8,214 bases of DNA, taken from NCBI GenBank assembly GCA_021805955.1, contig JAJZDO010001097.1:1-8214 (forward strand), written 5' to 3'. The position numbers and the translations under genes were made by a program. Each line of letters begins with the position of its first letter. The stretch's first letter is position 1. Of the stretch, positions 6,405 to 8,214 are shown piece by piece. The notes beneath the pieces were generated by a model. The model saw only the letters and a list, made by a program, of their open reading frames with translations. It made no database searches and had not been told where the DNA came from. The DNA comes from Acidobacteriota bacterium (GTDB lineage: Bacteria > Acidobacteriota > Terriglobia > Terriglobales > Acidobacteriaceae).

Positions 6405-6803
6405 TTATTGTGGATCGGCGGGGAGCAACGGAAGATTTTCAGCAGCTTTCACCGACTCTGTCGTCTTTGTCGCTGCCTGCGTCAGGTCCACCTTGCCACG
6501 AAAAACGGCATTGTCCTCGATTGCAAGGCGCGAAGCACGAATGTCCCCGTTCACCTGGGATCCGGCGCGAAGCTCTACACGTCCGGTAGCCACGATATTG
6601 CCTTGCACGTTGCCCATCACCAGCACATCGCGCGCCGCCAGATCCGCCGTAAGCACGGCATTGGGACCAATCGTCAGACGACACTCGCTGAGGCTGATCG
6701 TGCCTTCTACCTGACCATCCACAAACAGTTCTTCACTTCCCTTCACTTCCCCGCGAATCATTACCGATTTGCCGATCCGTGCCGCTGCATTTTCTGCCGC
6801 CAT
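6405..6803 (-). CDS. Bactofilin-family cytoskeletal protein
   Basis: Bactofilins polymerise without nucleotide into filaments that organise cell-wall synthesis, shape or polar structures. At 132 residues this one has the single-domain length. From IGKSVMIRGEV through ELFVDGQVEGTI, LTIGPNAVLTADLAARDVLVMGNVQGNI and VELRAGSQVNGDI it shows the short glycine-spaced repeats of the right-handed beta-helix (about residues 10-105). A short N-terminal tail and a disordered C-terminal tail (Thr/Ala/Pro-rich, from about 110) flank the helix. ATG 6803 has AAGGA seven bases upstream and lies about 35 nt after the predicted start site of the extended -10 promoter. The methyltransferase-like gene follows. 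Bactofilins often neighbour cell-wall hydrolases, but none is in this window. Confidence 0.93.
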   Translation of the reverse strand: MAAENAAARIGKSVMIRGEVKGSEELFVDGQVEGTISLSECRLTIGPNAVLTADLAARDVLVMGNVQGNIVATGRVELRAGSQVNGDIRASRLAIEDNAVFRGKVDLTQAATKTTESVKAAENLPLLPADPQ

Positions 6804-7030
6804 AAGTTCATCCTTCGTCAGGACCAGTCCGAGGCCCTGCCCGCACTATAACAACCCGACGATACGAAAACAAAAAACGCGCCGTAGCAAATCGTATTCC
6901 GACTGAATTTTTCGTTCCAGAATTGCTTTTTCTTCTGTGCCTGGAAGATGTCATCGCGGCATCCGAAAATCTTTGCACCAACAACCGATGTTCCGCGTCC
7001 AATGAGCACAGGTATCTTTCATAGATCGGA
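6804..7030. other. Divergent intergenic region between bactofilin and the LolA-like gene
   Basis: The region holds the minus-strand bactofilin promoter at 6845-6873. No convincing plus-strand promoter for the gene at 7031 was found; TATCTT at 7013-7018 is a poor -10 without a -35. A 99-codon minus-strand frame across 6808-7107 has no recognisable features, overlaps the start of the gene at 7031, and is not taken as a gene. Confidence 0.5.
6845..6873 (-). promoter_or_regulatory. Extended -10 promoter of the bactofilin gene
   Basis: Read on the minus strand, TATAGT (6850-6845, five of six matches) is preceded by TG plus one base, an extended -10. TTGTTT (6873-6868) lies 17 bp further upstream as a weak -35. 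Predicted start is about 6838, giving a 35-nt leader that contains the AAGGA ribosome site at 6815-6811. Confidence 0.6.
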
Positions 7031-7918
7031 ATGCATCCCTTCGATTGCATCGTGCTCAAACTTTTTCGACTTCGACGTCTCCCGGCACCGATCATGCTTT
7101 TCTGCATGATTCTACCGACGCATGTAGTCGTTGCCGCACAGGGGCAACCGACCGCGCTCAGTCAAGCCACAGCCCAGAAGCTCGTTCGTACCGTATTGAA
7201 AACGGAAGATGCTGCGCTGCATCCCACCAACGTCTGGATGCGTTATCGCCTGCGCAAAAGCAGCCCGCGCCTGACCACGACCAAGTGGATCGTGGAGACG
7301 CGCGACGGCGATGTTGCCCACCTGATCGCCTGGAATGACCAGCCACTGACCGCGGAGCGTAGCCAGTTGGAGACAAGCCGAATTCAGACGCTGCTTGCCG
7401 ATCCGAGTCTGCAACGGCATCGTGAACAGCGTGAAGCAGTAGACACGGAACGGTTGCGCAAGATCATTCACGCGCTGCCTGAAGCGTTTATCTATCGCTA
7501 CGCGGGCATTCTTACCACTCCGGAGGGCGCTGTCTATCGCCTCACCTTCCAGCCTAATCCTTCCTTCAATCCCTTCGATCTGGAGACGCAGGTGCTCAAA
7601 GGCATGGCCGGCGAGCTTTGGATCAACGTGGCTGCGCAGCGCGTGGTTCGGCTCCAGTGCTCTCGCATGCGCGATGTGGATTACGGCCTGGGCCTCTTTG
7701 CCAAACTCGATCAAGGTGGTACCTTGCTCATTGAACAGCACCGCGTCACCGGCGGCCAATGGCGCATCACCCGCATGGTTTTGAAGATGAATGCGCGCGT
7801 CCTCTTCCGTGAAATCCAGTTGGACACGCAACTGGAGCTGACCGAGTTTGCGCCGGTTCCGTCGGCCATGGACTACCGCGCAGGCATCGCTCTGCTGCGC
7901 ACACTGCCTGAACACTGA
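7031..7918 (+). CDS. Exported LolA-like protein, unknown function
   Basis: The 295-residue protein begins with a basic n-region (KLFRLRR), a hydrophobic core (PIMLFCMILPTHVVV) and a likely cleavage site after VVAA near residue 36, so it is exported. No lipobox is evident, since the Cys at 25 is inside the core and is not preceded by L-A/S-G/A. The mature part alternates short beta strands. Examples are VYRLTFQPNP, GELWINVAAQRVVRLQC, GGTLLIEQHRV and WRITRMVLKMNARVLF. This pattern recalls the LolA/LolB-type half-barrel that binds lipoprotein acyl chains. It is much longer than LolA (about 180-200 residues) and the N-terminal third has no recognised match. It is divergent from bactofilin across 227 bp. 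ATG 7031 has only a weak ribosome site. LolA-like is a fold-level guess. Confidence 0.8.
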   Translation: MHPFDCIVLKLFRLRRLPAPIMLFCMILPTHVVVAAQGQPTALSQATAQKLVRTVLKTEDAALHPTNVWMRYRLRKSSPRLTTTKWIVETRDGDVAHLIAWNDQPLTAERSQLETSRIQTLLADPSLQRHREQREAVDTERLRKIIHALPEAFIYRYAGILTTPEGAVYRLTFQPNPSFNPFDLETQVLKGMAGELWINVAAQRVVRLQCSRMRDVDYGLGLFAKLDQGGTLLIEQHRVTGGQWRITRMVLKMNARVLFREIQLDTQLELTEFAPVPSAMDYRAGIALLRTLPEH

Positions 7919-7964
7919 CCCCTGCCGGGAACGGTGCGCAGCAGCAGCGCAGGCATCCGCCACA

Positions 7965-8214
<250 letters not shown>

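Noticed and set aside
6733..6752. Tandem 10-bp repeat (CTTCACTTCC twice)
   Set aside because: It falls inside bactofilin and encodes the ordinary GEVKGSEE stretch of the family, so it is coding coincidence.
6808..7107. Minus-strand 99-codon ORF in the bactofilin upstream region
   Set aside because: It covers the bactofilin promoter and leader, overlaps the gene at 7031, and shows no domain or ribosome site.
7935..7951. Short inverted repeat TGCGC/GCGCA between the LolA-like gene and tadA
   Set aside because: Only five base pairs and no T-run on either strand, so not supportable as a terminator.
7112..7963. Minus-strand ORF of 283 codons opposite the LolA-like gene
   Set aside because: The sense strand has a signal peptide and beta-strand pattern; the antisense product shows nothing recognisable.

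Overview
The window reads as ordinary chromosomal DNA from a soil-type bacterium with an outer membrane. Acidobacteriota (class Terriglobia) is the best guess. Lnt is normally tied to lipoprotein maturation in outer-membrane bacteria. The bactofilin, the LolA-like secreted protein, the unusual methyltransferase and the basic protein with an SPEGRKRIAEA-type tail resemble proteins I associate with that phylum. The taxonomic call is inference from style, not from a marker gene. I see no rRNA, tRNA, CRISPR array, insertion sequence or phage gene.

Layout. (1) Positions 1-1456, minus strand: apolipoprotein N-acyltransferase Lnt, missing its C-terminus at the window edge. (2) Positions 1553-1738, plus: a 61-residue one-helix membrane protein, divergent from lnt across a 96-bp gap. 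(3) A palindrome at 1760-1778, then a good sigma70-type promoter at 1792-1820, then a 783-residue APC-fold transporter (1917-4268, plus). It keeps the acidic and tyrosine positions of the KimA potassium/proton symporter and carries a USP-like cytosolic domain plus a further C-terminal tail. (4) A 329-bp gap (4269-4597) that turns AT-rich, then a small basic, H-NS-like or AT-hook-like protein (4598-4843, plus). It ends in a very strong hairpin terminator (4852-4882) shared with the convergent gene. (5) Minus strand, in transcription order: bactofilin (6803-6405), an atypical SAM-methyltransferase-like protein (6346-5705), and a UPF0173 metallo-beta-lactamase-fold hydrolase (5596-4892). An extended -10 promoter at 6845-6873 drives the bactofilin. 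(6) Positions 7031-7918, plus: an exported LolA-like protein, divergent from bactofilin. (7) Positions 7965-8214, minus: the C-terminal part of the tRNA adenosine deaminase TadA, cut by the window edge.

Functionally this is a mix of envelope biogenesis (Lnt, LolA-like protein, bactofilin), ion homeostasis (KimA-like transporter), chromatin or regulation (basic small protein) and housekeeping (TadA, UPF0173). The least explained parts are the bactofilin-methyltransferase pair, the extended C-terminus of the transporter with its SD-less, hairpin-capped start, and the small basic protein with a structured leader. No clearly new defence or mobile system is visible.
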